Source of the DNA: Tieghemiomyces parasiticus
Taxonomy: Eukaryota; Kickxellomycota; Dimargaritomycetes; Dimargaritales; Dimargaritaceae
Assembly (NCBI GenBank): GCA_027575765.1
Contig: JANBPT010000261.1
Span: forward strand, 1 to 49,928
Direction of reading: 5' to 3'
DNA: 49,928 bases
Part shown: positions 9,204 to 21,892 of the stretch, piece after piece
How the letters are laid out: each line of letters starts with the position of its first letter
Position numbering within the stretch: position 1 is the first letter of the stretch
Position numbers and translations under genes: made by a program
Notes under the pieces: generated by a model
The model's database searches: none
What the model was told of the DNA's origin: nothing
What the model saw: only the letters and a program-made list of their open reading frames with translations

Positions 9204-9473
9204 TTAGACCTTAAAGCCCAGGTCCCGTAGGCACTGGCGGTGCTTCTCGATCAGGTCCTGGCAGTTCTCCTCGCCTTTGTAGAGCACGCAATCGTCCCGG
9301 GCCTTCTTGGTCTCCGGACAGGCGCAGCAGGGTTTGAGCTTCTCAGTCTTCTCCTCGGCCTTCTTGGACGGCACGTCCTCGATCGGCTGGTCGTTCAGGG
9401 TGGCCTTAGTCGGCAGCTGCGGCACCTTGTCGGAAGGCTGGCTAGGGGTCGGTTTGCTGTTGGAGGAACCCAT
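9204..9473 (-). CDS. COX17: Cytochrome c oxidase copper chaperone COX17
   Basis: Single exon of 89 residues from the ATG at 9473. The C-terminal half has the Cox17 signature: the Cu(I)-binding Cys49-Cys50 pair in [16 protein letters not shown] and twin CX9C motifs (Cys52-Cys62 and Cys71-Cys81) that form a disulphide-linked helical hairpin, then a LRDLGFKV end. Cox17 carries copper in the mitochondrial intermembrane space to Sco1 and Cox11 for cytochrome oxidase assembly, and is imported by the Mia40 route. The N-terminal half is longer than usual (yeast Cox17 has 69 residues). It starts MGSSNSKP, which resembles an N-myristoylation context, and is rich in Ser, Pro and Lys. The leader just upstream holds a GTAGAG tandem and a run of ten C on the coding strand. 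Confidence 0.96.
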   Translation of the reverse strand: MGSSNSKPTPSQPSDKVPQLPTKATLNDQPIEDVPSKKAEEKTEKLKPCCACPETKKARDDCVLYKGEENCQDLIEKHRQCLRDLGFKV

Positions 9474-9490
9474 GTTAGTAACGGGGGTAT

Positions 9491-9520
9491 AGAGGTAGAG
9501 GTAGAGGTAGAGGGGGGGGG
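9491..9520 (-). repeat. AGGTAG hexamer tandem plus poly-G in COX17 leader
   Basis: About four hexamers of AGGTAG type followed by a G10 run on the + strand, about 20 bases upstream of the COX17 start codon. This is a mutable homopurine tract in the 5' UTR. Confidence 0.85.
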
Positions 9521-11701
9521 GGTGAAGTGGAGAGGGGACAAGCAAAAGAATGAAATGATACGATCGAGCAAATGAGCGACGTGGGATCAAGGAGAGGCTA
9601 TGGTACAGAAGAGGGTCAGGTTTCGGAATGAGGGAATAGAGAGATAGAGTGGCAGGGCGGATGGGGTGTGCTTTGTCAGACCTGCCAAAAGGTGGAGACT
9701 ACCACTAGCCTATAAGTAAGCTGACCACTAGCCCCATCACGGAAGCCAAGGGGAGCTACAGCAGTTTGCCCCTCCCTCTCTCTCTCTCCTTCCTCTCTAC
9801 TTGCCATTTGCAGTAGCAGCCCAGTGACGTTTATTGTTAGATCCACCTTACGCCTACCTAACCATGTATTGGCTCCGATTCTTGTGGACATAGGCTTAGT
9901 AAATACGTCATAACCAGCTCCTGGGAGAAAGGGGGCAGCTCGAATAATCGCTAGAAACCGGGCACGACGGCGGGAATTCGAACTCTACCGTTTCGATGAC
10001 GACGACATGGCGATATTCCCGGATCGGCTAGGTCGAAGGAAAGCGAGAGGAGAGAGGGGAAGGGGTAGTTGGGTGGATCAAACCGCTGTACAAGCCTGTG
10101 ATGACGAAATCGAGGGACTATGGCTTGTAAAATTACGCCGTTCTCACTCCTCCCAACCTCACCATATTATACGCCTTCCCCCCTTTTCCCTGTCTCTCGA
10201 CTCTATCCTGGGTCAGTGCCTAACTTGTCTGTTAAAGAGGGATACCACAATGCACCGGACGAGCAGTGCCGCATCCTGCACCATGTTCTAGTCCGACACA
10301 GCGTATAAGCCTGGTTAAAGAGATGATTTGGCTATTAAATTCCTCAGTAGCCCTACATATCGAAGTGCACTATTCTGTTTTTGTTGTGGCCAGTTGCTGT
10401 CGACCACCTCAGACTTCGCTGTAACCAACCGCCGGATACCACCGAATCAATGTGTCAAGCATAGAACTCTGAAATCTAGTCCTTTTTTATGCTCGGATAG
10501 ATTTACTCACCTTTGAATAGTTTATATTGTTAACTCATACCGGATGTCAGTCTAGCATCAAGTACATAATATAAAGGGGGCTGGTGTGGTAGGTGGGAAA
10601 CCTGGAGGGGGGGTGATCGGTACAATAAATATAATACAAGACGATAACTATAGCTTTAATGGAGCTGTCCTTTTGCCAGCTTATAGAACTGGCGGGAGTT
10701 GTGGACTATGGCTGGTGTTGTTACAAGCAGTCGTACAAATGGGAGGGCGAATAGAACTCGATCAGATCGTAAGGTTAGAAGAAACTAAGAGTTGAAACAT
10801 AAATACATAGGGGTGAGGTTTAAGTGAGGGTAGCAAGGCGGTGATAAACTTGGTGGCTTGCCGCCATACTGGTTAGGCGGTAAAATTGGTGGCGGTGGTG
10901 CGCTGGAGTGAAGGGTAATTGGGTGGCTGCCACGAGGAGCCTCTTGACTATCACAGGGCCAACTGTCCAACAATAGTTAAAATGGCGGGGTGGTGTAGTG
11001 TAAATTCACGGGGTGAGAGTATGAAATAAAAGTAACGAAGATTGGAAGGCCAGGTTTAAGCTACCAGTAACAGATGGAGCTGGGGCCCCCGTCACCACAT
11101 CCCTTCTGGCATTTCTCTTGTTTTTGTGGCAGCAGTTCCCTAGGGCGACCGGCCAACGGAAGGGATCGAATAGTCACCACCTGGGCCACCGTACGCCCCT
11201 CCCTACAAGGGGAGACGTGGCGCCCCGTTCTTTTTCGTTGGCGCCGAGTTGGTCTGGGTGCATGGATCAAAAAGATTGCGTCGCTAGGCCGGGGGCTCGG
11301 GGCCCCATGGACAGTCTGCCGTACGCTGCCTACACTAGAGACCTTGATGTCTTGTCAAACCCAAAGAGGCACGAATGGACTTGGCCTCACCACAGAAAGG
11401 ACTCCCCTGTTGGATTTTTTGGCCTATGTGTCACCAACAAAGGCCACCCTGACCAATCAAATGGATAAAGAAAAAGGGGGAAAGAAAGGGAGAGCGGTAT
11501 TCCGGAAGAGTTGAACAAATGGAGCATCTGGCGGGCAGGCGAAACGAAACGCGCCAAGAGGGGAATACTCAGGCAGTGGAGGCAGTCCATTCAATCTAGC
11601 GCGGCTAATCAAAAGTTGCCTGCTTTTTCACCTCATCCGAACGACCTCCCCCGGCCCCCTCGTCTCTCTGTTAAATTTTATTTCCTTGCCGCTCTGGCCG
11701 G
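9521..11701. other. Gene-free region, 2.2 kb
   Basis: No exon recognised on either strand. It contains the COX17 promoter on the left and, on the right, the upstream region of the secreted-protein gene with a CCAATCA motif near 11452. Open frames near 11074-11514 overlap each other on both strands and lack domain similarity, so I leave them out. Confidence 0.5.
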
Positions 11702-11711
11702 TATATATAAA
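11702..11711 (+). promoter_or_regulatory. TATA box of the 11864 gene
   Basis: TATATATAAA about 155 bases upstream of the start codon. It is the only strong TATA in the upstream region, and a CT-rich leader follows it. Confidence 0.6.
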
Positions 11712-11863
11712 GCATGACTGTGTCTCCCAGCCTATCCCAGTAATACCTACTCCACCTCGACTTGCCTACTTTCCACCGCACCCACTCTTTTGACCTCGTC
11801 GTTTCAACGACATAATTATCTCGGGTTTAATTTTTACCCCTCTCCCCGCCGTACTTTGTCAGT

Positions 11864-13762
11864 ATGAAGGGCGCCCTCGTATGTACGTTAGGAGTCCTTG
11901 CGCTACAGCTGCATCTCAATTTGGGCCAGACCAGCAGCTCTAACGGCATGTCGACTATTTTGGAGAGCCAATCCATCCAGTTTCTGGAGGGCATTCGCGG
12001 CTACCTCTTTTCGGACCCGATGGCCGAATTGAGCGACACTATACCCGGCGCTAGCTATAGCACGGTGGACAAACGGCCAACTGTCAATGACCCAGGCGAG
12101 CTTATGGCTACCGAATTGAACCAGGTATGTATGCAAGTAATATGTTTACTTGATCGCCGCCAAGGCCAGGTTAAAGCGACGTTCCCACTCTGATGGCGCG
12201 AGTTAGGCCGACACTAGGGCACTTTAAGGTACACCACCGATCGTTCTCCAACTTGGGGATGGTGGGAGGATATTGAATGACCTTACCAAAATTACCGGAC
12301 TAACCGTTCCTTCTTTCAATTTGTTTCCATCCTAAACCACACATTATATCCGCCCCGCATCAAGCCTTTCGACAAGTTACTTGACGACCTCAAGAACCAC
12401 GACGAGCCCTGGTGGCGAATCTATCGCAACGGTGACCAAGACGAATACGATCATTATATCGGTCGCACTGAAAAGGAGATACAGGACGATAACGATCATT
12501 CTAAGTTCTTCCACCCTCTGGGTGATATAGCCGCGCCGAAAGAAGAGCTTGCCCCACTCTTAATGGCGAGATACGCACACGAGGACAAGAATTATCTCCG
12601 CGAGGCCTTCCTTGACGATATGGTCCTTAATGATGATATCGTGGCAATTAACAAGTTCGCAGCCGAGTTCTGGCCTGCCGTGAAACATTTCGTGGTGGCC
12701 ACCATCTACTGCCAAATCCTGCCGTCTAAGCTCTCTGAGTACTTTATCACCCCGCTCGGAATCCAGTACACCCAGAGAAACAAGCCTCCTTACAAATACT
12801 ACCCGGTTAAGCCTGATACCTATCAGGAGAATATCAAGGCCTTGGAAATTTATACCTATCCGTTGAATAGAGATGCCCCCAATCCCGATAGCATGGAAGA
12901 ATACGGCATTAAGCTAAAGCGCAGAAATTCGCATGATTACTTTACCCTCGCCCTCCGACAGGCCCTGTTCAATTTCCGCACTGAGCTACTGCTGATCAAC
13001 CGGGACGCCCATCTGATCAAGTTCGACGACCTTGCTCGCCCAGTCATGGTCAACAACCCGACCCTGCGTTTCCCCCAGGCCCTGAAGGTCGGCAACATGG
13101 CTCTAGTTAACGAGTTGCGGAAGACCCTCCTGAGTAAGCTCGGTGAATACTCGGTGGCTCACCAACTTTACCAGGATCGAGACGTACAGACGAGGCACCT
13201 CCAGTTCATCGAGATGAATTTCGGGAGAAGCGCCTACGCCGATCTTATGCACTCGGCATTTAGGAATCCTGAATATTCTGACGAGAAAAAGCTGGAGTGG
13301 GTCCAGGATCATTTGGTGGACTACCCTGGATACCGACTCTTTATGTTTACACTAACGAAGTACCGGGAGATCCTTGCCAAGACGTTTGACTATTCGGTGG
13401 TGATCGCGTTGGCCGCCTTGGGCCATGCAGTCGAGCTCAAGGAATACTTAGAAATGCACCGTTTGGATGTAGACGATGGTTATTATGCAATCCCGTATGT
13501 GGCCCTGATCGTCGCGGACCGTTTTTCTCAGGAAGGCGTTTACCAAGTCATCAAAGACAAGTACAACCAGGGAAGGGAATCTTGGTGTCTTATTAAGTCT
13601 ATGGGCAATTACCTCGGATGGAAACCAACTACCGAATGGTTTACCGAGTTGACCAAGGGCTGCCCCGGTGAACAAAAATCCGGCATGTTCAAGAATGACT
13701 ACCCCGTGTCCATCGACAACGACAACAACCTCGTCTTCTTGACCTACGAGTGGCAGATATAA
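11864..13762 (+). CDS. Secreted protein of unknown family (552 aa)
   Basis: Exons 11864-12124 and 12365-13762 are joined by a GTATGT...CAAG intron. A branch-like CTAAC near 12299 and phase 0 on both sides support the acceptor at 12364. The N-terminus MKGALVCTLGVLALQLHLNLG is a clear signal peptide, and no further membrane segment is seen. The mature part is rich in aromatic and acidic residues (for example EPWWRIYRNGDQDEYDHYIG) and largely helical in character, with few cysteines. I recognise no catalytic motif or family. It is reminiscent of large secreted proteins that are expanded in single fungal lineages, but that is only an impression. A TATA box at 11702 and AATAAA at 13786, 24 bases after the stop, frame a compact transcription unit. 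Confidence 0.88.
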
Positions 13763-13785
13763 ACCTCGAGGTCAGATGCCCATTG

Positions 13786-13791
13786 AATAAA
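13786..13791 (+). terminator. Polyadenylation signal AATAAA
   Basis: AATAAA 24 bases downstream of the stop codon of the secreted-protein gene. Confidence 0.6.
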
Positions 13792-14857
13792 AACTAGTGG
13801 AGCAACCAGTAGAGATATGTAAAGTATTGACGATACACAGGACTCGGCAGCCCTCACCATTGGATATATATACCCACGGGTTCTGGTATGCGCACTGGCC
13901 ACGAGGGGCCGCGAATACGAGGGAGGAATCGTGCGGTAGTTAGTTGGGTAATCGTAAACCATGCCAGGAAAAGGGTACATGGAAACACGGAATGAGCTCA
14001 AATTGGGGGGGGGCGGATTGCTCAACCCACCGCGGCCTTGAGGCGCATGGGCCGTAAATGTAGTTTATGTTGGGTTCGGGATACGTTGGCCAATGGTTAA
14101 GCCGGTAGAGAACCAGGTGCGTACCAAGCAATGGACTCTTAGGACCTCTAAATAAAAGGGGGGGGTATTCGGAGAGGTGAGAGGTGGTCGGACGGTTTAA
14201 CTCTAGGGGCATTTGTTGTATAAGAGCGCTCGTTGACCAGTATGATGGATTTCCCCCCTGCCCGCCATCTACTTTCCTACACTTTGCTGCACCACCGATT
14301 GGCCATGCGCCAGGATGAGGCCCTTAATGGAGAAGTTGTGTAGGCCACCTATGAGGAATTTGAATCTGCCGGAGTAGCAGGTTAGAATGGAGAAAGCGTC
14401 CTGTTTCTGTGACACCAATCGCAAATAAAGACTCGTCATTTTTAGACCCAGTGAATTTGGTTGTAACGGACCAAACTATAAAACTAGAGCCTGCTTACGG
14501 AACCATAACAGCGTGCCAAAACAATAAAGGAGGGGGGGACATGAAATTCTGTAGAGCATTTGGAAAATGGAAGATATTGATCAGTGTTGTTTCCTTAGCA
14601 GAGGTGTACAGGGAAATGCGATTTCTTATTAACTAATTATTCAAATTTAAGTCTACTCAGGATTAATGTTAGGCGGAGGGGAGGGGACCAAATATAGCGA
14701 GTGAAAAAAAAACAATGGCTATCAGGGGTTACGAGGTATCCGTAATGTCGAAGGGAACACGACTAAATAGGATCCACCGAATTAGATATGGAGAGGTCAG
14801 GGGTGTAGTAGTGTCCATATTGCGTCCAATCGAAACGCAAAAAGGCAGGGATGTATT
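13792..14857. other. Convergent intergenic region
   Basis: About 1.1 kb between two convergent stop codons, with several G homopolymers (14003-14011, 14157-14166, 14530-14537). I see no exon or RNA gene. Confidence 0.5.
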
Positions 14858-17800
14858 TCACAACGTGAATAGGTCGGGTTTCTGTACGGAGGCTGGTCGG
14901 TTACGTGAGGTCTTTTCTAAGGGCGTCGAGCCGAGCCGGCTGGGATCAGACGCCTTACCCCCTCCTAACCGACCCAGGACACCTCGCAGCTTTCCAAATC
15001 GCCGGGGCCCGTTGGTGGCCTCATGAAGCGGGCTGTGCTGTCTGGCGAAGCCAGGTGTCGTTGGCGAGCCGGCCGATTTCTCGTCGTTCTCCGTGAGGAA
15101 TGCCAGCGAGGCGAGGGACTCGTCACTTTGAGTCATGAACGACTGGGCGTCCTGCTGTTGGAGTCGCTGGGCGTAGGCGTTGACACCCGGGATTTGGTAG
15201 GCACTAAGGATTGAGGTGAACACAGTGGGGAGGGGAGACAGGAAGGAGACATCGGGTAGGTAAAGAGATGTAGTCGGTTAGAAACATTGGGTGAGACTGG
15301 GTACAGCAGCATCAGTCTTGGTAAGCCGAGGCGGCCGTACCCGATGTATCAGCTGCTTCTATACTCGCCCATAGCATCAGTTACGCATCTAGAATACAAG
15401 TATTACTTACACAGACCCCCGGTCGGAGCACAGGTTATTCATTCGCTTAGCGTGCTCCTGAAGTTCCCGCTCTCGGGTTTTCTCGATGAATTTTTGATCG
15501 GTTAGCGACAGAACTGGCGTAGGACGTGTTTGGGCCCCTGACGACGACTGGCAGTCTCGTAAGGATACATCGAGCGAGTAGAAGGAGGGAAGGAGGGAGG
15601 GTACAGCAATAATAGGGATAGGTTAGAAACGGTCGACAGAGACCTCAACCCATTTCCAAGTCTTCCTCACGGCAGCCAACGCAAAACTCGGTACGGAGGT
15701 CACTTACGCTAGTTTCCGAGGTGGCGGTTGACGCGCGGCCCATGAACTCGGCCGGATGGTCTTGCGAGCCATGTTTTCCTGCATTGGCAGAGTGCCGGCG
15801 GTCACCAGTGCGGTGCTCGAACTCGATCAGACGGTGGGCAAACATGAGATTGTAGTCGTGGTAGGCAGCCGGCCGTAGCATGTGGCTGAGCCAGGCCACG
15901 TCAGCCTCAAACGAGTCGGCTGCAGCCGTGTCATGCTCGTTCAAGGCCACGAGGTATTCAAAATATTGGTTGGCATGCCTATTCATGTCGGCAATGGTAC
16001 GGGGAAGCGAAAGGCGGAAAGGTCAACATATGTATGGTGGTGGTTGTTTAGATATTTATCCAGCATTCCAAAGCTGGGAATGTCTACAGTCCTCCCTTGA
16101 TATGCCCTGGTTAACGACTCTGCCCAGCTCAGCCTTTTGGCCAACCATTACCTACCGCTTCACAAGGTCCGGATTTGACCAAAAGTTGGGCACTATTTTA
16201 CGGATGGTCTGAAGGTTGACCATCGTGGTGGCGCATAGGTTTAACGAGAAGGGACCCACGGTACCACGGTAGCAGGCCTCAATCTGTTGGATGCCGAGGT
16301 CACAGGCCTGGTCGTAGCGGTAACGCACGTCGCACAGATTCTGGGCGGACTCGAGGTGGCTGCGTGTGTGGTCCCAGTGGCAAGTGGCTATACAGTCTGG
16401 GGGGATGACCTCTAGATCTCTAAATAAGGCGTTCAGGCGTTCGAGTCGCTCCTCGGCTTTGGAAAGATTAATGTCACCTGTTATAGGGTCGAGGAGGGTA
16501 CCGCGAACGCTGCGAGTGAGGTTTGAGGATAAAAAATAAATGATGAAGGGAAGGAGGGGGGGATGTCAAGAGAGGCGTGAGTAAGGAGACGATTGGTACG
16601 AAATACTGGGACGTAGGGGCGCCGACAAGCATCGCCGACACGCCGGGTTGAAGTATGCGTCAGACTCGCTCGCTACGGTGTCCTTACCTAGCCTTATGTA
16701 TGCCTTTGCGCTGCCAACTATCCAGGTCCTGCCAGAAGGCCCTGGCGCTGGAGATGTCACTGTTTGGGCATTAATATAATTGGGCGTTTTAAGATGCGAA
16801 TTGGTTAGCTGGAATTTGTGTGGAAAACGGCTGGGGTCCGGCTAGTGAAGGGCACCGCAGAGTAGGGGGAGGGCGTTAAAATCCCTGGCACGTTCACGTT
16901 GGTTATTATTCTTACATGGAGTACTGGCAGTGGCACTTTGGACACTGGGCCGTTGCTTTAGTTTTGCGCTGCGTCCGGAATTCGACGTAATCTTGCCTAG
17001 AAGGAGGAGGGGTGAGAAGGGGTGCAGAGGCGCATGGATCGGACAGTCATGGTGAGTGGTATGGTCCTTACTGGTAAAAAAAACAACTAAAAAGGCGCAT
17101 AAGACGTCAACTCACACACATGGAAGCACTACCACCACCGTCGTTGACTTACCAGGGAATATCGTACTTAACATCGCACCAGCTGCACTCGACCTTGAAA
17201 GGGCTCTTGTCCCGAACGTCAATCTCGTAGGGTAGGCCGGTGGCGGAGGTCCATGCCTTGATATCTGCGGCATCCACCGTCTTCTTGCGCAGATAGGCGG
17301 TGTTCTATACGACGGTCGGGTGGGCAGAATGATGCCGGTTAGTTAAGGGACCCAGCAGGGAGGTGAGGCCTGAAGCGCAAGTGGCAGGGAGTGAACCTTG
17401 GTACTTACAATGCGCTTGAGCGGGATGCTGTACTTCAACAGACTGTCGTCATTGGTCCACCGGTACAGATCCTCCAGGTAACGACCGGGCCGGAGCAGGT
17501 GAGAGTGCCACATCAGTAGGACGTCTGTCAGTAGGCGGGAGGGAGGGAAAGAAGGCAGGGCCAAGACCAGGTCAGGAGGGCGGCTAACTGAGCCTGGCAT
17601 GGTGTATGCGGGGCGCGGGTTCCTTTTTTAGCGGCAGCATGCAACTAAGCCGTGCCGTTCACCCGGAACGGACTTACCGATGGGCGGCAAGGCCAGGGTC
17701 GCCGGGTCAGGGCGGTTTTTGATGATCAAGGCCCAGAAGGTGCGGTAGCGCTGCTCGGCCCGCAGGAGGAACCGGTTGGTGACGTTGGAACTGGCCTCGA

Positions 17801-17897
17801 ATCCAACCTCGGAGAACCAGCGCAGCAGCGACATGTGGTACACGATGTCGAGAAACTCGACCGGTTTGGCGGTGAGTCCGCTCTGCAGTGAATCCAT
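14858..17897 (-). CDS. DUF1399 (glycine-rich domain protein-like) protein, nine exons
   Basis: Exons on the minus strand: 17897-17678, 17524-17409, 17304-17153, 16996-16916, 16759-16688, 16509-16156, 15978-15708, 15547-15411 and 15203-14858. All phases agree and give 582 residues. Family marks are PVEFLDIVYHMSLLRWFSEVG near the start and two W-x-S-H-x-L-x-P-x-x-Y motifs (WHSHLLRPGRY at 79-89, WLSHMLRPAAY at 361-371), as in plant GRDP and fungal homologues. Between them is a four-cysteine, zinc-ribbon-like module (CSWC 152-155, CPKCHC 181-186). The C-terminal third is low-complexity, with a coiled stretch (KFIEKTRERELQEHAKRM) and no glycine-rich tail. The biochemical role of the family is unknown; plant members are linked to stress and development. 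One donor is GTAGGT (16155). An extra 5' exon cannot be excluded. Confidence 0.85.
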
Positions 17898-20525
17898 GGC
17901 GCAGGCGGCACGACACTTGCATACGATGTCAGGAGGCAGAGTAACGGTGCGACGCAGCGGGAGGTGGGGGGGGTGTCGACGGCGTGTCGGGCCTGCGGAA
18001 ACAGGAGCCAGGGGCGAGAGGTGCAAAGGTAAGGCAACAGAGAAACGACGGTGGAGAATCTGGTAACTGGAGAAAGAAACAGAGAGGCGGACAACAGTTG
18101 GACTAGTACATCTATCTGCCCGCATCGCGCTCCTTCCACCGCATCCTGGACCCAACGATGGCAGGAATCCGTCGTCCGGCCTTCTCTCCCCCCTCCCTCT
18201 CCAAACAACGTGCGGGGGTGGGCACAGTCTGCATTTGTATTTTTTTCATGCATGTGCACTACGCCGTGTGACTATATGCGGCTGAGGCACAGTGGGGGCA
18301 TAAGGACAATCCGTCAGGCGATTCACTAGCCACGGTTGCCTGCTACAGGGTGGGAAGGCAGCCTCCGCCTATCCGAACCGCGATTCCTTTCCCGACATAT
18401 ATGCTTTATTGAAGCGCCCCAACGCACGGTTGGGACCTAGTAGACATGTGTGTCTGGGCAGGCCGCAATTGCCGCAATACGGCCACATGCACCTCCATGG
18501 GGAAGGACACCGGGATCCCCACCACAGCCGCGTGTGGGACGGGCCGGCGATGGCGTGGCTGACCGCAGCAACGTGTTGGGCACCATGGGCATTCGCAGGC
18601 CAGCCAGGGCGAGGACCTGTGTAGGCCATACCAGGTCGGAGCGGAGAATTCCTTCCCCATGGACACGAGGCTGGCGCGGCCATTGTGCGCATGGCAAGGC
18701 CTGCAATCTGCCAGACGTCGCGGGGACTGTATCGCCGTTCCCAACCAACACTCGCCCGGGCTTCCGCTCTACTGTCCGGGGTCCCTGCTCGAGGCTGGAG
18801 GGGGGAACTCATCAGCCACTAGGCCCACAGTCTACTCTCGCCACGGCGGCGGTGGCCACGGACCGTGGGACGGTACAAGAGAGCCGGCCCGAAGCCCCAA
18901 TTGGCCTGGCTTTTCGCGGCAGTCGCCGGCACATTCAGGGCCGCCGGGTGCCACAGCCGGAGTCCCCCTTCTGGTTGCCTTCGATTGGGGAATGTACTGT
19001 ACAGGGCTGCACCGCCCAACGGGACGCCGACCGCTTTGGATGCAGCGGCCCATGCCCATGCGTACCGGACTTGGCGGCGCCGGGCCTCGGCCAGAAATGA
19101 CTGGCCAACCTGCGTGGCACTGGATGCAGCTGGATCCGCCGGTGGTTAAGGGGGGGGGTGGTGGGACCTGTACCTTCGGTATCATATTCCCTGCTGCACC
19201 CAGTACATCACGCGGCGATTTCTTGATCCGTCAACACACGCACAGTGTGTCTCGCAGTCCACCGCCTTGTTTAGGACTCGTCCGGATCGACTAACCCTCC
19301 AGTGTGGGACAGGAATCACCTTGATTGGCCATGCTCCCACGTTTCCCAGCCTCCGCCTCGTTGCACGACCAAATCTTGGAATTACCCCTCACTCTATATT
19401 CTCGATGGAGGAGGGGGAGACCGTTTAGCCACGCAACACTCCTGTCCTGCGAAGATGTGTCAGGGCGCCTGGCTGCTACGGTGCTTCTCAGCAGCATCTT
19501 TTTTCTTCTTTTTATGCAAATCTAAGGCCACTCGTTATATTGACGCCATGAAACACACCAGGAGGTATAGAGACCGGCAGACTGATCGCGGCGCTGAATA
19601 GCTGGGTGCAAAACTGGAAACTGGGAAAGTCTCCCTCCATACAGCAGCATCCAACACACTAGTGCGATGTGTGCCTCGATGGATACTCCGTCGTCAGCGG
19701 GGCAACTGTATACCACTCCGCTCGTCCATCCGGGTTTAGCACACCGGTTGGCTGTAGCCGCTACTCCCTGATCGTTACCCGCCATTAATGTTATCCGGCA
19801 CGCATGTCAGAAAATTCAGGCGAAACCCTTGCGCCAGTCCGCTCGGTAACTCAATGCAAGCGATGGCTACCCCGGCCCCCCACGGGCTCAGACCGGGTGG
19901 GCCGCTGCATACTCTGTCGACAGAGGCCGATGTATCTTCCAGATGAAGCGCCTCTCCTCCAAGGTGTTGCCCTCCCCATCCTCTCGGCATTTGCTGTGGT
20001 GAACCGAAAGCCCTGCTATCCTATACGCCGCCATGAGGTAGTTCTTTCACACATTAGTCCTGTTCGACGTAAAGTGCTGCTCCTCCACTACGTGGTTCTG
20101 TCACCTCTACTATAGTATCACGTGATAATACTTAGACCTGCACCACACGCCCGTTATCACCAGACTCCCCTCCGCCTGTTGTCCACTCCTGCCCGTGCTG
20201 CCCGGGTTTATGAAGCGTTCGGTAGGCGGAGGATACAACCCTATACAGCTCGGGCCGATCACCGTTTTAGCCGTGGTTAACCAGCGTAACGAGTCGATGC
20301 TGTCTGAGGGCCCCCGCATCCCCCCTTTTCCAGCCTAAATCTACACACTCCACCCCCCTCGAGCTTCGACCCCTTCCGTCATATTCTTTTGTTGGCGATC
20401 TTACCCTACCTCCTGGTTACGCATCCGACCTCCCGTCGCATCTCTACGAAAGCTCTACCCTCACACTATCCTTGCATCCCATCACACTTAGCCTACCCCC
20501 GTGCTTTACCACATTGATCATCGCC
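17898..20525. other. Gene-free 2.6 kb with a G+C-rich core
   Basis: 18370-19160 is strongly G+C-rich and keeps long frames open on both strands at once, none with a recognisable domain or consistent start. It may be an eroded mobile element. The part from 20330 on is CT-rich and is probably the HCR1 promoter and leader. No RNA gene was seen. Confidence 0.45.
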
Positions 20526-21892
20526 ATGTCCGACTGGGGTAAGTCGCGCTCCCTTACAAGTCATCGCCAGATCTCTGCGCCATTCTCTCCGACCCTTCCG
20601 ATACGGGAGACCATGGTCTATAGCCAAGTATCGCCTTCGGGGTTGACTAGTACGGCCTGAACCTGCTCTTTTGAACCTTCGGGCTAATACTCAATATCCT
20701 CGCGTCACCCACACTCTACCCTATTTCGCCCTCAACTCGGTTAACCCTACAGAGAAGGAAGAATTTGACGAGATTGCCCCCATCGTGGCCCCCAAGAAAA
20801 GCCAGTGGGAGGATGAGGACCTAGACGAGACTAACATCAAGGTACAGCCACACTTAACTTTACTGAGTCCCTCTCACCGGCTCCCTCGTGCGGACGAGTC
20901 CCGTCCGAGCCTCGGACTGCACCTTCCAACGGCCGCTTTGCTATTCCATCATGTTCGCTTACTGACCCGCCTCCTAACTGTCTACCCGCTAATCAATCCT
21001 ATGCCACCCTCTTCCTCCCACCTTCATCCAGGAGTCTTGGGACGACTCGGACGACAGCGAAGATGAGGCTCCCAAGGAGGCTGCCAGCAGTGGGGCTCCG
21101 GCCGCCCCCACGCGGAAGCGCAAGTCCGTAGCCCAGAAAATTGCCGAGAAGATCGCCCAGCGCGAAAAGGAGGAACAAGAGCGGGCCGAGCGCCGGGCGA
21201 AGGGGCTTCCGGAGGTAGAGGAAGAGGCCGAAGACGATATCGTGGCCCGCCGCCAGGAGGCCCGGAACCGGGAGCTTACCAACGACACCGAGAACGCTTC
21301 TGACCTGTTCGCCGGTATGACCATCAAGGACCAGCAGTTCCGCGACGATCTGGCCTCCATCAATCCGCGCACCATGGAAGACTTTGACAAGTTCCGTAAA
21401 CTGCTAGTCGAGCGTGTCACTTCATACAAGGTAAGTCACCTCCGAGGGTGGTTCCTTGAATGCCTACAGGAGAGACCGATATATCTATATATATATATAT
21501 ATAGTTGTGGTTTACAATTATGATGCTGGGATGCCGGCTTTCGAGCCTTGTACTCGGAAGCTACACCTTCTGGTTTTTTGTGGCCCTAACGAATACACCA
21601 CCTCTCCCCACCGTTGTCGCAACTTTAGAACCAACGCTACTACTCGACGTTCGTTGAGGCCTTCGTGCGCGAGCTGTGTGTGCCCATGAACGACATGGAC
21701 GTACGCAAAGTGTCCAGCACCCTGTCCAGCATGGCCAATGATAAGCAGAAGGCGGCCCGTGACGCAGCCAAGGGCAAGAAAAAGACCAAGAAGTCCGCTG
21801 CCCAGGTGCAGACCGCCCCGGTCAAATCGGGTCTCTTCGATAAGACCGACTACGCTAACGAGAACTACGACGACTTTGACGATTTCATGTAA
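20526..21892 (+). CDS. HCR1: Eukaryotic translation initiation factor 3 subunit j (eIF3j/HCR1)
   Basis: Four exons (20526-20538, 20753-20841, 21032-21430, 21629-21892) join to 254 residues. The first exon encodes only MSDW plus one base. The protein starts MSDWEKEEFDEIAP and has acidic N-terminal stretches (WEDEDLDE, SWDDSDDSEDE). A basic helix KRKSVAQKIAEKIAQREKEEQERAERR precedes the conserved core, which has DLFAGMTI, FDKFRKLLVERVTSY and STFVEAFVRELC. It ends in a lysine-rich region and the family's C-terminal acidic/aromatic tail (YDDFDDFM). eIF3j binds the 40S subunit near the A site and mRNA entry channel, and helps recruit eIF3 and recycle ribosomes. Intron 3 carries an (AT)n microsatellite at 21485-21503. 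Confidence 0.95.
21479..21503 (+). repeat. (AT)n microsatellite in HCR1 intron 3
   Basis: Short alternating AT tract within the third intron. Confidence 0.9.

Noticed and set aside
9960..10030. tRNA-like TTCGAAC motif
   Set aside because: The bases on either side of the loop do not pair as a T stem, and no acceptor or anticodon arm fits on either strand.
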